From contig CABSEG010000003.1 in the NCBI GenBank assembly GCA_902476645.1, positions 1 through 64,000 of the forward strand: a stretch of DNA of 64,000 bases. The letters are read 5' to 3'. Position numbers and translations under genes: made by a program. Below, in pieces: positions 1-9,200 of this stretch. The notes under the pieces were generated by a model that was given only the letters and a program-made list of their open reading frames with translations, did no database searches and was not told where the DNA came from. Origin of the DNA: an uncultured Lachnospiraceae bacterium (GTDB taxonomy: Bacteria; Bacillota; Clostridia; Lachnospirales; Lachnospiraceae). Within the stretch, counting starts at the first letter, position 1. The number at the start of each line of letters is the position of its first letter.

Positions 1-68
1 ATTAGCTCAGTTGGTAGAGCACTTGACTTTTAATCAAGTTGTCCGGGGTTCGAATCCCCGATGTCTCA
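1..68 (+). tRNA. tRNA-Lys (anticodon TTT), 5' end cut by window edge
   Basis: The D-arm (GCTCAGTTGGTAGAGC), anticodon arm (ACTTGACTTTTAATCAAGT with TTT in the loop), T-arm (CCGGGGTTCGAATCCCCG) and 3' acceptor strand ATGTCTC plus discriminator A are all visible. Only AT of the 5' acceptor strand lies in the window, so about five bases are missing. CCA is not encoded. Confidence 0.95.
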
Positions 69-106
69 TGAAAAAACCCAGGAAATATCGTGGGTTTGGG
101 GAAAAG

Positions 107-134
107 AAAAGCACTCCATGAAGGGGTGCTTTTT
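107..134 (+). terminator. Rho-independent terminator after tRNA-Lys
   Basis: AGCACTCC (110-117) pairs with GGGGTGCT (123-130) around a 5-base loop, with one G-T pair, followed by TTTTCT. It ends the tRNA transcript ahead of the decarboxylase gene. A weaker upstream hairpin (AAACCCA/TGGGTTT, 74-97) has no T tract. Confidence 0.8.
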
Positions 135-213
135 CTGTATATAAACCTTTGAATGGTGTATCATAGAAAAAGATTTCAATGGACAATACATTGGAAATTT
201 GGAGAAATGAAAT

Positions 214-1662
214 ATGAGTGAACTGTATGAAGCATTGAAAAATTATGTAAAGGGAGATGTTTATCCTTTTCATATGCCTGGGCATAAGAGAAGGAGCGCT
301 GATTTTGTAAATCCTTTTACAATAGACATTACGGAGATCGAAGGATTTGATAATCTACATCATGCTGAGGGAATTCTGGACAGAGCTCAAAAGAGAGCGG
401 CAAAATTGTATGGTGCGGAAGAGAGTTTTTATCTGGTGAATGGAAGTACCTGTGGTATTTTATCTGCCATTTCGGCCAGTACACAAGTGGGAGGAAAGAT
501 TCTTTTGGCCAGAAACTCTCATAAGTCCGTGTACCATGGAGTTTTCCTCAGAAATTTGGAAAGTTTTTATCTTTATCCACAAAAAGATCCCGAATATGGA
601 CTTAATTGTGGACAAAGTCCGGAAAATATCAGAAAGATGTTGATAAGTGTACCAGGTATTCAGGCTGTGATGATTACATCTCCTACCTATGACGGGATGG
701 TTTCGGATATAAAGGAGATTGCCTGTATTGTACATGAATTTGGGATTCCATTGATTGTGGATGAAGCACATGGAGCGCATTTTGGATTTCATCCATATTT
801 TCCGGAAAGTGCCGTGAAGATGGGAGCAGATGTGGTGATTCAGAGTCTTCATAAAACATTGCCGTCTCTGACCCAGACGGCTCTTTTGCATGTAAATGGA
901 AATTTGATAGATCGGAAACGTCTGCGCAAATTTCTTGGAATTTATCAGACCAGCAGCCCATCTTATGTATTTATGGCAGCTATGGACCAATGTATTGATT
1001 GGATGCAGCAAAAGTCGGGGCCTATGTTTGAGGCTTTTGCAAAGAGGCTTCAGAAATTTTATCAGGAGTCTATGGAACTTTCACATTTAAAGGTTGCGAA
1101 AAGAGAGGAATTGGAAGGAAAGTCATGTTATCGTTTTGATCCGGCTAAGTTAATTTTATCTGGCAGAAGCTGCGGTATGGATGGACATACATTATCACAG
1201 AAGCTGAGAAAGGAGTATCACATCGAGTTGGAAATGGAAGCAGATACCTATACACTTGCCCTATCTTCCGTGATGGATGAGGACGAAGGATTTATACGGC
1301 TTTTTCATGGATTAAAGGAAATAGATGGAAAGATTGGAAATAACACATTTTGGGCTATAAGGAAAAGTCAGATTCAAAAGGAAGAGTACAGGAAAACAGA
1401 AACCGTTATGAAGATTTCTCAGGCGGAGGAGATGAACAAGAGAAGGGTAAGGCTTTCGGAAAGCTGTGGGGAAATTTCAGGAGAATATCTGTATTTGTAT
1501 CCGCCGGGAATTCCTTTGATTGCTCCGGGAGAGCGCATTTGTCAGGAAATTCTGGAGAATGTTTTTTTATATTTAAAACAGGGACAGACTCTTCTGGGAT
1601 TAGAGGATTCTTCATGTGAATGGATTTGGGTTTGTGATAGGAATGAGAAAAAGGAGGAGTAG
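214..1662 (+). CDS. Orn/Lys/Arg decarboxylase family PLP enzyme (YaaO/SpeA-like)
   Basis: This 482-residue fold-type I PLP enzyme belongs to the short Gram-positive basic amino acid decarboxylase family, which makes a polyamine or cadaverine from arginine, ornithine or lysine. The N-terminal family signature PFHMPGHKRR is at residues 18-27. The cofactor-aspartate motif DEAHGAH is at 183-189. The Schiff-base lysine is K214 in SLHKTLPSLTQ. The C-terminal third is the usual small domain. The length fits the YaaO-type enzyme rather than the ~750-residue proteobacterial form. It opens the conserved block that continues with guanylate kinase-like, holB, ricT, trmN6 and rsmI genes, an order typical of clostridia and similar to the Bacillus yaaO-yabC region. 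The substrate cannot be told from sequence alone. Confidence 0.88.
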   Translation: MSELYEALKNYVKGDVYPFHMPGHKRRSADFVNPFTIDITEIEGFDNLHHAEGILDRAQKRAAKLYGAEESFYLVNGSTCGILSAISASTQVGGKILLARNSHKSVYHGVFLRNLESFYLYPQKDPEYGLNCGQSPENIRKMLISVPGIQAVMITSPTYDGMVSDIKEIACIVHEFGIPLIVDEAHGAHFGFHPYFPESAVKMGADVVIQSLHKTLPSLTQTALLHVNGNLIDRKRLRKFLGIYQTSSPSYVFMAAMDQCIDWMQQKSGPMFEAFAKRLQKFYQESMELSHLKVAKREELEGKSCYRFDPAKLILSGRSCGMDGHTLSQKLRKEYHIELEMEADTYTLALSSVMDEDEGFIRLFHGLKEIDGKIGNNTFWAIRKSQIQKEEYRKTETVMKISQAEEMNKRRVRLSESCGEISGEYLYLYPPGIPLIAPGERICQEILENVFLYLKQGQTLLGLEDSSCEWIWVCDRNEKKEE

Positions 1663-1666
1663 ACAG

Positions 1667-2257
1667 ATGGGGAAAATATTTTATGTAATGGGAAAAAGTT
1701 CCTCTGGAAAAGATACGATTTTTGAAGATCTGATGGAAAGAGAAGAACTGGGACTAAAAAGGATGGTGTTATATACCACCAGACCGATTCGGGAAAAGGA
1801 GACAGATGGAGTGGAGTATCATTTTGTGGATGAGGATGCTCTTAGTAAGCTGGAAAAGCAGGGGAAAGTAATTGAATGCAGGGCTTATGATACCATAGAA
1901 GGAATTTGGAAATATGCTACTGTGGACAGTAATGATCTTCATTTAGAAAGAGAAGATTATCTTGCAATAGGTACTTTGGTTTCCTATCAAAAGCTTCGGA
2001 CTTATTTTGGGGAAGAAAAGATGGTTCCTATTTACATAGAAGTGCGGGATGATTTAAGGCTGGAGCGGTCAATCAAAAGAGAACGAAAGCAGAAAAATCC
2101 AAACTATGAGGAGCTTTGCAGGCGTTTTTTGGCGGATACCGCGGATTTTTCCGAGGAAAAGTTAAGGGAAGCAGGAATTCAGAGACGTTTTCAAAATAAT
2201 TTGGACAGATCCTTGTGTATGGATGAGGTGGCAGAATATATCAGATCGGTAAAATAA
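1667..2257 (+). CDS. Guanylate kinase-like nucleotide kinase
   Basis: A 196-residue P-loop protein of guanylate kinase type, expected to phosphorylate GMP to GDP with ATP. MGKIFYVMGKSSSGKDT carries a variant Walker A (GKSSSGKDT in place of GPSGAGKST). It is followed by the GMP-binding segment YTTRPIREKETDGVEYHF, which matches the guanylate kinase TTRxxRxxExxGxxYxF signature. I chose ATG 1667 because AAGGAGG at 1651-1657 sits 9 bases ahead. An upstream in-frame ATG at 1616 lies inside the decarboxylase gene and has no better site. It follows the decarboxylase stop by 4 bases and is co-transcribed with it. The odd P-loop suggests a paralogue rather than the main gmk, but that is inference. Confidence 0.8.
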   Translation: MGKIFYVMGKSSSGKDTIFEDLMEREELGLKRMVLYTTRPIREKETDGVEYHFVDEDALSKLEKQGKVIECRAYDTIEGIWKYATVDSNDLHLEREDYLAIGTLVSYQKLRTYFGEEKMVPIYIEVRDDLRLERSIKRERKQKNPNYEELCRRFLADTADFSEEKLREAGIQRRFQNNLDRSLCMDEVAEYIRSVK

Positions 2258-2298
2258 TAGAAGTTGTTTTGAAAAATTGCTAAATAATTAGAATTTGT

Positions 2299-2328
2299 TT
2301 AGGTAATTGTGAAAATCTATGATATAAT
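2299..2328 (+). promoter_or_regulatory. Probable sigma-A promoter (extended -10) for holB operon
   Basis: TATAAT at 2323-2328 is preceded by TG one base upstream (2320-2321), an extended -10. A weak -35, TTAGGT, lies at 2299-2304 with an 18-bp spacer. The element is about 60 bp ahead of holB, in the 127-bp gap after the kinase gene. Confidence 0.6.
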
Positions 2329-2390
2329 GAGAATAGCAGCAGATTCATAAAGCTGCAGAGAATCTATCAATAGACAAGGGGCGAGTGCAT

Positions 2391-3389
2391 ATGTCAGGAT
2401 TTAAAGATGTTGTGGGACATAAACAGATCATAAACCACTTGGTAAGTGCAATGAAATTAAAGAAAGTTTCCCATGCTTATATATTTAACGGAGAAAAAGG
2501 TTCTGGAAAAAGAAGTCTGGCCAATGCATTTGCTATGGCATTGCAATGTGAACAGCAAAATGGAGAGGCCTGTGGCAACTGCAGATCCTGTAAGCAGGCT
2601 GAGAGTGGTAACCATCCGGATATTATTCGGGTGATTCATGAAAAGCCAAACAGTATTGGTGTGGATGAAATTCGGACGCAGGTGGTAAATGATGTTCAGG
2701 TGAAGCCTTATAGTGGTCCTTATAAAATTTATATTATTCCGGATGCGGAAAAGATGACCGTGCAGGCGCAAAATGCTCTGCTGAAGACCATAGAGGAACC
2801 GCCATCTTATGCGGTGATCATACTATTGACTACCAATGCGGAGCAGTTTTTGCCCACCATTTTGTCCAGATGCGTAACCTTGGCGTTGCGTCCTATTCCG
2901 GATGAGCAGGTGAAGCATTATTTAATGGAACATGTACAGATACCAGACTATCAGGCGGATGTATGCGTGGCATTTGCCCAGGGAAACATAGGAAAGGCTG
3001 TACAGCTGGCGTCCTCAGAGCAATTTATGGAAATAAAGGCAGCGGCTCTTCACCTTTTAAAGAATATACCGGACATGGAGATACACGAGATGATTGGACT
3101 GGTCAAATCGATCTCGGAATTTAAGATGGAGATCACGGATTATCTGGATCTTCTGGCTGTGTGGTACAGGGACGTACTCTATTTTAAAGCTACTAAGGAT
3201 GGAAACGGACTGATTTTCCAGGAATATGTTCAGGAAATTTCCGCACAGACGAACCGTGGTTCTTATGAGGGAATGGAACGGATAATAGAGGCATTGCAGA
3301 AGGCTAAGACCAGGCTAAACGCAAATGTGAATTTTGATTTAACAATGGAACTTCTGTTCCTGACCATAAAGGAGAATTTAGTGCAATGA
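2391..3389 (+). CDS. holB: DNA polymerase III subunit delta' (HolB)
   Basis: A 332-residue AAA+ clamp-loader subunit, which loads the beta sliding clamp with DnaX and HolA. Residues 31-42 hold the P-loop region (FNGEKGSGKRS). C53, C61, C64 and C67 (CGNCRSCK) form the four-cysteine zinc site of the family. TTNAEQFLPTILSRC near residues 145-160 is the sensor/SRC motif. ATG 2391 is preferred over GTG 2385 because AAGGGG at 2376-2381 is 9 bases from it and only about 3 from the GTG. The last 4 bases overlap the ricT start (ATGA), showing translational coupling in the standard Firmicutes holB-ricT order. Confidence 0.92.
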   Translation: MSGFKDVVGHKQIINHLVSAMKLKKVSHAYIFNGEKGSGKRSLANAFAMALQCEQQNGEACGNCRSCKQAESGNHPDIIRVIHEKPNSIGVDEIRTQVVNDVQVKPYSGPYKIYIIPDAEKMTVQAQNALLKTIEEPPSYAVIILLTTNAEQFLPTILSRCVTLALRPIPDEQVKHYLMEHVQIPDYQADVCVAFAQGNIGKAVQLASSEQFMEIKAAALHLLKNIPDMEIHEMIGLVKSISEFKMEITDYLDLLAVWYRDVLYFKATKDGNGLIFQEYVQEISAQTNRGSYEGMERIIEALQKAKTRLNANVNFDLTMELLFLTIKENLVQ

Positions 3390-4318
3390 TAAAGATTATC
3401 GGCGTGCGGTTTCGAAACGCAGGCAAGGTTTATTATTTTAATCCTAAGAAGCTTCCTATCCGAAAAGGGGATCATGTGATTGTGGAGACAACCAGAGGCG
3501 TGGAATATGGCACAGTGGTTGCGGATCCCAGGGAAGTGACAGATGACAGGGTAGTCCAGCCGTTAAAACCGGTCATCCGGCTGGCTACACCGGAGGATGA
3601 CGAAAAGATGCAGGAAAATAAAGAAAAAGAGAAAAAAGCCCTGCGGATTTGTCATGAAAAGATTCGAAAACATCAGCTGGATATGAAGCTGATTGATGCG
3701 GAATATACCTTTGATAATAACAAAGTATTATTTTATTTTACGGCAGACGGCAGAATTGATTTTCGGGATCTGGTAAAGGATTTGGCCGCTGTGTTTAAGA
3801 CCAGAATTGAGCTTCGTCAGATTGGAGTCAGAGATGAAACCAAGATTATGGGGGGAATCGGGATCTGTGGAAGGCCTCTTTGTTGTACCACCTATTTATC
3901 TGAATTTATTCCGGTTTCCATCAAGATGGCAAAAGAACAAAATTTGTCTCTGAATCCTACTAAGATTTCCGGGGTCTGTGGGAGACTGATGTGCTGTCTG
4001 AAAAATGAGGAAGAGACCTACCGGTATTTGAACAGCAGACTTCCAGCTGTGGGAGATTCCGTTCAGACTAAGGACGGGCTGAAGGGAGAGGTGTTAAGTG
4101 TTAATGTACTGCGTCAATTGGTGAAGGTATTGGTAAACGTCAATGACGAAAAAGAGCTTCGTGAGTATGAGACAGATCAGTTAATTTTCAAACCAAAAAA
4201 GAAAAAGGAAAAGAACCGAAACGCCTCCGACAAGGAGCAAAAACAGGCGGAAAAAGAGCTTCGCAAACTGGAGGCTATGGAGAAAAAAGAAGGGAAATCA
4301 AAATTAGATGACAATTAA
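3386..4318 (+). CDS. ricT: RicT / PSP1-domain protein (YaaT)
   Basis: A 310-residue PSP1 C-terminal-domain protein. In Bacillus subtilis RicT (YaaT) works with RicA and RicF in an iron-sulfur complex affecting RNase Y, sporulation and competence. Paired cysteine motifs GGIGICGRPLCC (about residues 152-163) and ISGVCGRLMCCLKNE (about 195-209) are the conserved cluster-binding segments. The C-terminal 45 residues are a Lys/Glu-rich helical tail. It starts inside the holB stop (ATGA) with AAAGGAG at 3368-3374, and its last 11 bases overlap the methyltransferase start. ricA and ricF homologues are not in the window. Confidence 0.9.
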   Translation: MIKIIGVRFRNAGKVYYFNPKKLPIRKGDHVIVETTRGVEYGTVVADPREVTDDRVVQPLKPVIRLATPEDDEKMQENKEKEKKALRICHEKIRKHQLDMKLIDAEYTFDNNKVLFYFTADGRIDFRDLVKDLAAVFKTRIELRQIGVRDETKIMGGIGICGRPLCCTTYLSEFIPVSIKMAKEQNLSLNPTKISGVCGRLMCCLKNEEETYRYLNSRLPAVGDSVQTKDGLKGEVLSVNVLRQLVKVLVNVNDEKELREYETDQLIFKPKKKKEKNRNASDKEQKQAEKELRKLEAMEKKEGKSKLDDN

Positions 4319-5045
4319 GTTATATCCTGGTGAGCGTCTGGACGATCTGGAGAGAAACGGATATAAGATTATTCAGCATGAAAATAAATTTTGTTTTGGC
4401 ATGGATGCTGTGCTGCTTTCCGGATTTGCCAGGGTAAAAGAGGGGGAACAGGTACTGGATCTGGGAACAGGTACCGGAATCATCCCCATCCTTTTGGCCG
4501 GGAAAACCAGGGGAAGACACTTTACAGGATTGGAAATCCAAAGAGAAAGTGCAGATATGGCAATGCGGAGTGTGCGGTATAATCACCTGGATGAGCGCAT
4601 TTCCATCATAGAGGGAGACATAAGAGAAGCCGACACTTTATTTCGTGCGGCTTCTTTTGATGTGATTACCTGTAATCCGCCTTATATGACGGAACATCAT
4701 GGACTGGTTAACCCGGGTCAGCCGAAGGCCATTGCCCGTCATGAAATTTTATGTACGCTGGAAGATGTATTGACTCAGTCCGCAAGATTATTAAAGCCAG
4801 GAGGAAAATTTTATTTAGTACATAGACCCTTCCGTCTGGCAGAAATCATGAGCGGTATGGTGCGATTGGGACTGGAACCAAAAAGAATGCGTCTGGTGTA
4901 TCCCTATGTGGATCGGGAACCCAATATGGTACTTCTGGAGGGACTTCGGGGAGGAAGATCCAGAATTACGGTGGAAAAGCCGTTGATTGTATACAGCAAG
5001 CCAGGCGTCTATACGGAGGAAATTTATGAAATCTATGGATACTAA
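4308..5045 (+). CDS. tRNA1(Val) (adenine37-N6)-methyltransferase family (YabB/TrmN6)
   Basis: A 245-residue class I SAM-dependent methyltransferase. Motif I VLDLGTGTGIIPILLA is at about residues 47-62. The N6-adenine catalytic motif NPPYM lies in DVITCNPPYMTEHH near residue 122. The N-terminal RNKFCFGMDAVLL-like segment (here ENKFCFGMDAVLLSGF) is typical of YabB/TrmN6 proteins, which methylate A37 of tRNA1(Val). The start overlaps the ricT end by 11 bases. The rsmI gene follows, as in many Firmicutes, so the block groups replication and RNA modification. The exact tRNA target is from family knowledge only. Confidence 0.87.
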   Translation: MTIKLYPGERLDDLERNGYKIIQHENKFCFGMDAVLLSGFARVKEGEQVLDLGTGTGIIPILLAGKTRGRHFTGLEIQRESADMAMRSVRYNHLDERISIIEGDIREADTLFRAASFDVITCNPPYMTEHHGLVNPGQPKAIARHEILCTLEDVLTQSARLLKPGGKFYLVHRPFRLAEIMSGMVRLGLEPKRMRLVYPYVDREPNMVLLEGLRGGRSRITVEKPLIVYSKPGVYTEEIYEIYGY

Positions 5046-5067
5046 TCGGGAAGGCCAGGAGAATCAT

Positions 5068-5946
5068 ATGCAGGGAATGTTATATTTATGCGCAACGCCC
5101 ATTGGAAATCTGGAAGATATCACCATGCGTGTGATCCGTACCTTAAAGGAAGTGGATGTGATAGCAGCGGAGGATACGAGAAATACCATCCGGTTGTTGA
5201 ATCACTTTCAAATTCACACCCCCATGACAAGCTATCATGAATACAATAAGATCGAAAAAGCATATGATCTGATTGGACAGATGAAAAAGGGCAAGCAGAT
5301 CGCGCTGGTGACAGACGCAGGGACCCCGGGAATATCGGATCCGGGGGAAGAACTGGTACGTATGTGCCATAAGGAGGGGATAATGGTAACTTCCTTGCCG
5401 GGAGCGGCTGCCTGCGTGACGGCTCTGACTCTGTCAGGGCTTCCTACCAGAAGATTTTGTTTTGAGGCCTTTTTGCCCAGGGATAAGAAGGAGTGTGCAC
5501 AAATCCTGGAAGAATTAAAAATGGAAACCAGAACTATAGTGCTTTATGAGGCACCCCATCATCTCAGAAAGACGCTGGATTTACTCTATAAGACGCTGGG
5601 AAATCGAAAGCTTACGCTGTGCAGAGAGCTGACCAAAAAATATGAGACAATCCTGGTGACAGACCTGAAAGGCGCTATGGAATATTATGAAAAAGAAGAG
5701 CTAAGAGGAGAATTTGTATTGGTGTTAGAGGGCAAAAGCAGGCAGGAGAAGCTGAGTGAAGAAAGGAGGAAATGGGAAAAGTTAACGATTCAGGAGCATA
5801 TGGAGTATTATTTGGAGCAGGGAATGGAAAAAAAAGAGGCCATGAAACGGGTGGCAGTTGACAGAAAAGTCGGAAAAAGGGAAGTATATCAGGCACTTTT
5901 GGCGGAAAAAAAAGAGACCGTTTGCGATAAAAAAGAAACCATTTGA
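5068..5946 (+). CDS. rsmI: 16S rRNA (cytidine1402-2'-O)-methyltransferase RsmI
   Basis: A 292-residue tetrapyrrole-methylase-fold enzyme that 2'-O-methylates C1402 of 16S rRNA using SAM. LYLCATPIGNLEDITMR at residues 5-21 and AEDTRNTIRLLNHF at about 39-52 are the family signatures, followed by VTDAGTPGISDPGEELV near 87. The start at 5068 is preferred because AGGAG (5057-5061) is 6 bases upstream and the protein then begins in register with known RsmI. The longer reading frame from 4987 would overlap the methyltransferase gene. It ends the housekeeping operon. No terminator hairpin is visible in the AT-rich stretch after it. Confidence 0.93.
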   Translation: MQGMLYLCATPIGNLEDITMRVIRTLKEVDVIAAEDTRNTIRLLNHFQIHTPMTSYHEYNKIEKAYDLIGQMKKGKQIALVTDAGTPGISDPGEELVRMCHKEGIMVTSLPGAAACVTALTLSGLPTRRFCFEAFLPRDKKECAQILEELKMETRTIVLYEAPHHLRKTLDLLYKTLGNRKLTLCRELTKKYETILVTDLKGAMEYYEKEELRGEFVLVLEGKSRQEKLSEERRKWEKLTIQEHMEYYLEQGMEKKEAMKRVAVDRKVGKREVYQALLAEKKETVCDKKETI

Positions 5947-5956
5947 ACCTAAGTAC

Positions 5957-6237
5957 TTGAATTTTTATAAAAACTTGTATATTATAATAAAAGGACTTTT
6001 GTATCTAAAAAAATGCAAAGTGAGTTTATCCATGCTAAATTATAGCGGATGGTTGACAGATGAATCCTCCTAATACGGAGAAAATGTCTTGTTTAACATA
6101 GAATGTAAAGGAGGGGACGTAATAAGAAAAAATCTATTTTCTTTTCAATCATATGCGGAAAGCCGGAGGGGAATGGCTTGAGTGTATGTTAATATAGATG
6201 AAAACCCGAAGAAATAAAGGGAAAAGGAGGAAAGTAA
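5957..6237 (+). promoter_or_regulatory. Putative promoter and ~240-nt leader of the giant secreted-protein gene
   Basis: TATAAT at 5983-5988 with TTGAAT at 5957-5962 (20-bp spacer, too long for a good match) is the best promoter candidate. The leader after it holds small hairpins (CTCC/GGAG at about 6066-6078 inside a GACA/TGTC pair) and a ribosome-site-like AAAGGAGGGG (6106-6117) with no reading frame behind it. I compared it by eye with both c-di-GMP riboswitch classes and found no match. Confidence 0.35.
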
Positions 6238-9200
6238 ATGGAAAAAATAATAAAGAGAAGAATTCTTCCATTTGTACTGGCGATTACCATGCTCTTGGGG
6301 AATCTGTATTTGCCGGGAAAAACGGTAGAGGCGGCACCGACAAATTCATATGATGTAGCTATCGATAGTGATACGATTGAGCATTTGCATTTTGTTTTAA
6401 TGGATGAAGATAATAATGAATTAAGCAAAGTGCCGATAGGTGATGAAGATTTTTATCTAAAGCTCAAATTTGATCCAGGATATATGCTGAATCCAAATGT
6501 TTCAACAATTCATTATTCTATATATACATCCTATTATGGGTATCAGCCTGATTTGCCAGAAACAATTGATCCTGATTATAATGAGGATACTGTTAAGCTG
6601 GAGTGGTTTGATGGTGAAAATGGAGAAGAAGGCTTTTGGCGCTTGAAGGCATCCTTAGTCGATGAGGCTAGTACCAGTAAAACAGCGGTAATTGAATACT
6701 GTAACATGACTATTACGGATGCAAATGCAAACGTACCGACGGTTGTGCCAAAAACTGGAGTAGTTGGGGTTAAGAAACCAGATCAGTCAAATTATAAGGT
6801 ATATGAAGTAGGCAACACAGACCCTGTGCCAGTAGATGAAGATGTCACAATCCCTGTAGATGTAGGTGACATGGTACAGCTAAAACTAGTAGCTGAAGAG
6901 GGATATATTTTTAATGAACTGCCAGGATGCACGATTTTCAGAGAAGGTTCAGACACCACGGATACTGGATATGTATCAAATGTCACATATACCATGGGCG
7001 GTGGAAACAAAGATGCATATCTTAGCTTTGTAGTAAATGCAGGCGGTACGTATTCAGTTGAATTTAGTGATAAAGGGCAAGGGGGCGGAGATATTACAGG
7101 AGAAGATCCTAACGCACCCGATAGTTACGCTGTAGTACTTCCGAAAGTAGAGAATGCCAGCGTAATAGGAGCACCTAAAGTTGCCCATACTGCGACGGAA
7201 TATTCTTTTACGATTACACCGGATAGCGGCTATGATATCGGAAACTTAAAAATCTTCTGTAATGGATTTGAAATTCCTTCTATTGAGTCTAATGGAGTTT
7301 ATACATACAAAGTATCTCCATTAGAAAATTATGTTCAGAACGATCAGTTGGTGTTTGAAGCCACAGGTGCTCTATCAGTTCCCGCTATTGACAGAGTCCT
7401 TGTAAGTATTGACAATCAGATTGCCAATACCCAGCTTTTGAATCAGGACGGAACGGATTTTATATCTTCAGTGGAATCAGCAGCCGGAGAGATCATTACC
7501 ATCGGACTGAAGGCAGAGGAGGATTATGTACTTCCGGCTATTAATAATATTCAGTTTTCTGATGCAGATGGCGATGTTGATGTAATTGGAAACTACTATT
7601 CTGATGGAATTTATTACTTTGAAATCCAGATTCCGGACGATGCTTCTGACGTATATGAGCTGAACATAGTCGGCGGAAGCGGAGATGCAGAAAAAGAGAC
7701 CTACACCGCAACCGTATTTATGCAAAATGGTTTAATAGCCAGAGCGGATGCAGAAGAAATTGCGAATTCTGTGCAAATAGGAGATTATAGTAAATATACC
7801 TTTGAAGTTAAAGCTGGAGCCAACCTGAATGTTACGGCAGCAGCGTCTGAGGGATACAGCCTCGATGACGGAGTAAAGGTTTCCAGTACTCCTGTAGAAG
7901 GAAAGCTTCAGGATCTTACTTATACCATCGAAAATCTCAGACAGGACGTAACAATCTCCTTTAGTTTCGGTGGAGACGGAAGTGGGAAGGAAGCGCATAA
8001 GGTTACGCTGAAAGCAGCGGAAGGCTATTCTATCGTAGACGGAGAGGGGCAGGATCTAACAGGTATTATTGAAATGACAGAGGATGAATCCTACACCTTC
8101 TATGTAAAGGTAAACGAGGGATATGCATTCCCTGATGACTTCATGATGTATGCGGAGTCTGCTACAAATAATCCCTGCACGGTACAGTATGTATCTGTAA
8201 GTGGAAATGAGATCAAGGTTGTAGTAAGCAATGTGAAAGATGATGTGACACTTAGTACAACGACCCGTGGTGCAACAGGCAGCGATCCTACGCCTCCTGT
8301 CGTTAAGAAGAGCAGTGTCTATATTGCAACCGGCAATCATCTGAAAGCTTACAAAACATTAGATGAATGGAAAAACGGAGGCCCATCCATCAATTTGGCA
8401 GAAGTGAACTACAATGCTGACTTTGAATTTTATGTAGTTACAGATGCAGGTTATATGATAGGGGAGGATCGGCTTCAGGTTTCTCCGGATAATGTAACCG
8501 TTTTGGAAGTTGGTACGGTTACAAATAATAATAATGAAGTTTATTATGCAAAAGTCAGAGTCAGAGGCGTGACAGATACCACTCTTGTAAAGATAGATGG
8601 AGCTGTTATTGATGACTCTAAAACGACTTATACTGTGTCAATTACTAACCGGATAAAGGGAATTAACATCACCGGAGATTTTAATATTTATGGAGAGGGA
8701 GAATTCCCAACGATTCCATCACATGTTATTGTGGTGCGGGAGACGGATGAAAAAGTTGTAAATAGAAATGGAAGCGTTCAATTTACAGCGACCAGCATGG
8801 ATGGATATACGTTTGGCAATTTTAAGGTTCTTGTTGAGGGAAAAGAACTGGAGCCTGTACGGGAATCTGATACGGAAAGAATCTATAGAATCGAAAACAT
8901 ACAAAGTGATTTGGATATTATTTTAGACGGTTCCGGAGAGGCACAGGAAAGAAAAGTTGTCTTCACATCCAGTGTTGGAAATACATTCTTTACGGATGCC
9001 CAGGGAGAAAACATTACAGAGATGAGAGCGCTTCCGGGTGAGACAATCACGTTCTATGTGGAGTCACCGGAAGGAACAAAGCTTCCGGCAACGTTACGTG
9101 GGGATGCAAAAATTGGTACGGAATCGGATGGTGAAATCAGCAATCGTATCTTCGTGGAAGATAATAAATGTCGCTTTATCTATAAGGTAGCAGATGAAAA

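Noticed and set aside
73..97. First hairpin after tRNA-Lys as the terminator
   Set aside because: AAACCCA/TGGGTTT has no T tract; the second hairpin at 110-130 does.
5990..6230. c-di-GMP riboswitch ahead of the giant gene
   Set aside because: The conserved core sequences of class I and class II c-di-GMP aptamers are not present by eye.
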